Positions 63,685-64,000 of a stretch of 64,000 bases of DNA are shown piece after piece (the first letter of the stretch is position 1; each line of letters starts with the position of its first letter). The notes under the pieces were generated by a model that saw only the letters and a list, made by a program, of their open reading frames with translations, was not told the origin of the DNA and ran no database searches. Source of the stretch: Oscillospiraceae bacterium (lineage in GTDB: Bacteria; Bacillota; Clostridia; Oscillospirales; Ruminococcaceae); assembly GCA_017405465.1 (NCBI GenBank), contig JAFRAJ010000061.1, forward strand, positions 1 to 64,000. The letters are read 5' to 3'. The position numbers and the translations under genes were made by a program.

Positions 63685-64000
63685 TCAGATATCTCTGACA
63701 GAAACGATATCATATTCATGGCCTGTCCTTGCTGTTTCAGGAGGAGGGGTCATGTAATCGCCGTAAAGAGAGGTCAGGACCTTGTCATATTCTGCCGGAA
63801 CAGGGAAAATGCCATCCTCAAAAGGCACTTGTATGGTATCTTCGTAATAGTTTTTAGGGAGCTTTTCAGCACTGTTACCCGTTCCTTCCGAGAGAAGGCC
63901 GAGATATCCGCATGGCTTGTTATTGCGGCCGATATTGTCCATGGCGACACAGACTTTTTCCGATTTGATTCCTAATAGGCGGAAAATGAGATCTACAGGC
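63685..64000 (-). CDS. 3' part of a LicD-type phosphotransferase gene (5' end outside the window)
   Basis: The minus frame is open from 64000 to a stop at 63685, and its last ~105 codons include C-G-Y-L-G-L-L-S-E, F-E-D-G-I-F-P-V-P-A-E-Y-D-K-V-L and L-Y-G-D-Y-M-T-P-P-P, the conserved C-terminus of LicD/FKTN-family nucleotidyl- or phosphocholine transferases. It would modify surface polymers, consistent with the rest of the region. The N-terminal catalytic DxD part is not in the window. Confidence 0.75.
   Translation of the reverse strand, partial: PVDLIFRLLGIKSEKVCVAMDNIGRNNKPCGYLGLLSEGTGNSAEKLPKNYYEDTIQVPFEDGIFPVPAEYDKVLTSLYGDYMTPPPETARTGHEYDIVSVRDI

Overview
The window looks like a chromosomal segment of an anaerobic, host-associated Clostridia-type Firmicute. 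The genus cannot be named from this sequence. The evidence is a complete S10-spc-alpha ribosomal operon in Gram-positive order, with a KOW-domain protein between map and infA; zinc-binding ('C+') forms of S14, L24, L36, S4 and adenylate kinase; a short archaeal/eukaryote-like prolyl-tRNA synthetase; LPxTG surface pili with sortases; LytR-CpsA-Psr proteins; and strong AGGAGG ribosome-binding sites. No tRNA, rRNA, CRISPR array, insertion sequence or prophage was recognised.

Layout. 0-8.7 kb holds metabolic and transport genes: a flavin reductase-like protein, an unusual AAA+ ATPase carrying an RNA polymerase alpha-CTD-like domain behind a structured leader RNA, an iron-sulfur aldo/keto reductase, a divergent shikimate kinase, AzlCD, an MFS transporter and an acyl carrier protein. 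8.8-26.0 kb holds proS and then the ribosomal operon rpsJ to rplQ (31 genes, including secY, adk, map, infA and rpoA). Its promoter lies inside the proS terminator. 26.3-35.4 kb holds a variant dlt-like operon: carrier protein, MBOAT acyltransferase, SGNH protein, asparagine synthetase, membrane transglutaminase, Asp/Glu-type racemase, adenylating ligase and a lipoprotein. 35.5-46.4 kb is a pilus island: signal peptidase, a 1971-residue tip adhesin, the major pilin, a class C sortase, a minor pilin and a second sortase. 46.5-50.1 kb holds a lipase-like hydrolase, a broken nucleotidyltransferase gene and an auxin-efflux-type transporter. 50.3-57.2 kb is a capsule-control cassette (CpsC, CpsD, CpsB phosphatase, two LCP proteins) with a class B sortase and an SPQTG surface protein embedded in it, and no glycosyltransferases. 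57.3-64 kb holds glmM, a GlmU-like acyltransferase, a two-component system, a glutamine-type NAD synthetase whose glutaminase site looks destroyed, and the end of a LicD-type gene.

How the parts fit. From 26 kb onward the theme is the cell surface. Amino-acid-like groups may be attached to a wall polymer (dlt-like operon), pilins are exported and polymerised, polysaccharide is attached and tuned by phosphorylation (Cps/LCP), and GlcN-1-P precursor is made by GlmM. The dlt-like operon is the best candidate for an undescribed system. It encodes an aspartate/glutamate-type racemase rather than relying only on alanine, its ligase lacks the cysteine expected in the D-Ala pocket, and it includes an asparagine synthetase and an extracellular transglutaminase. 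This suggests, but does not prove, that a D-amino acid other than D-alanine is transferred to the surface.
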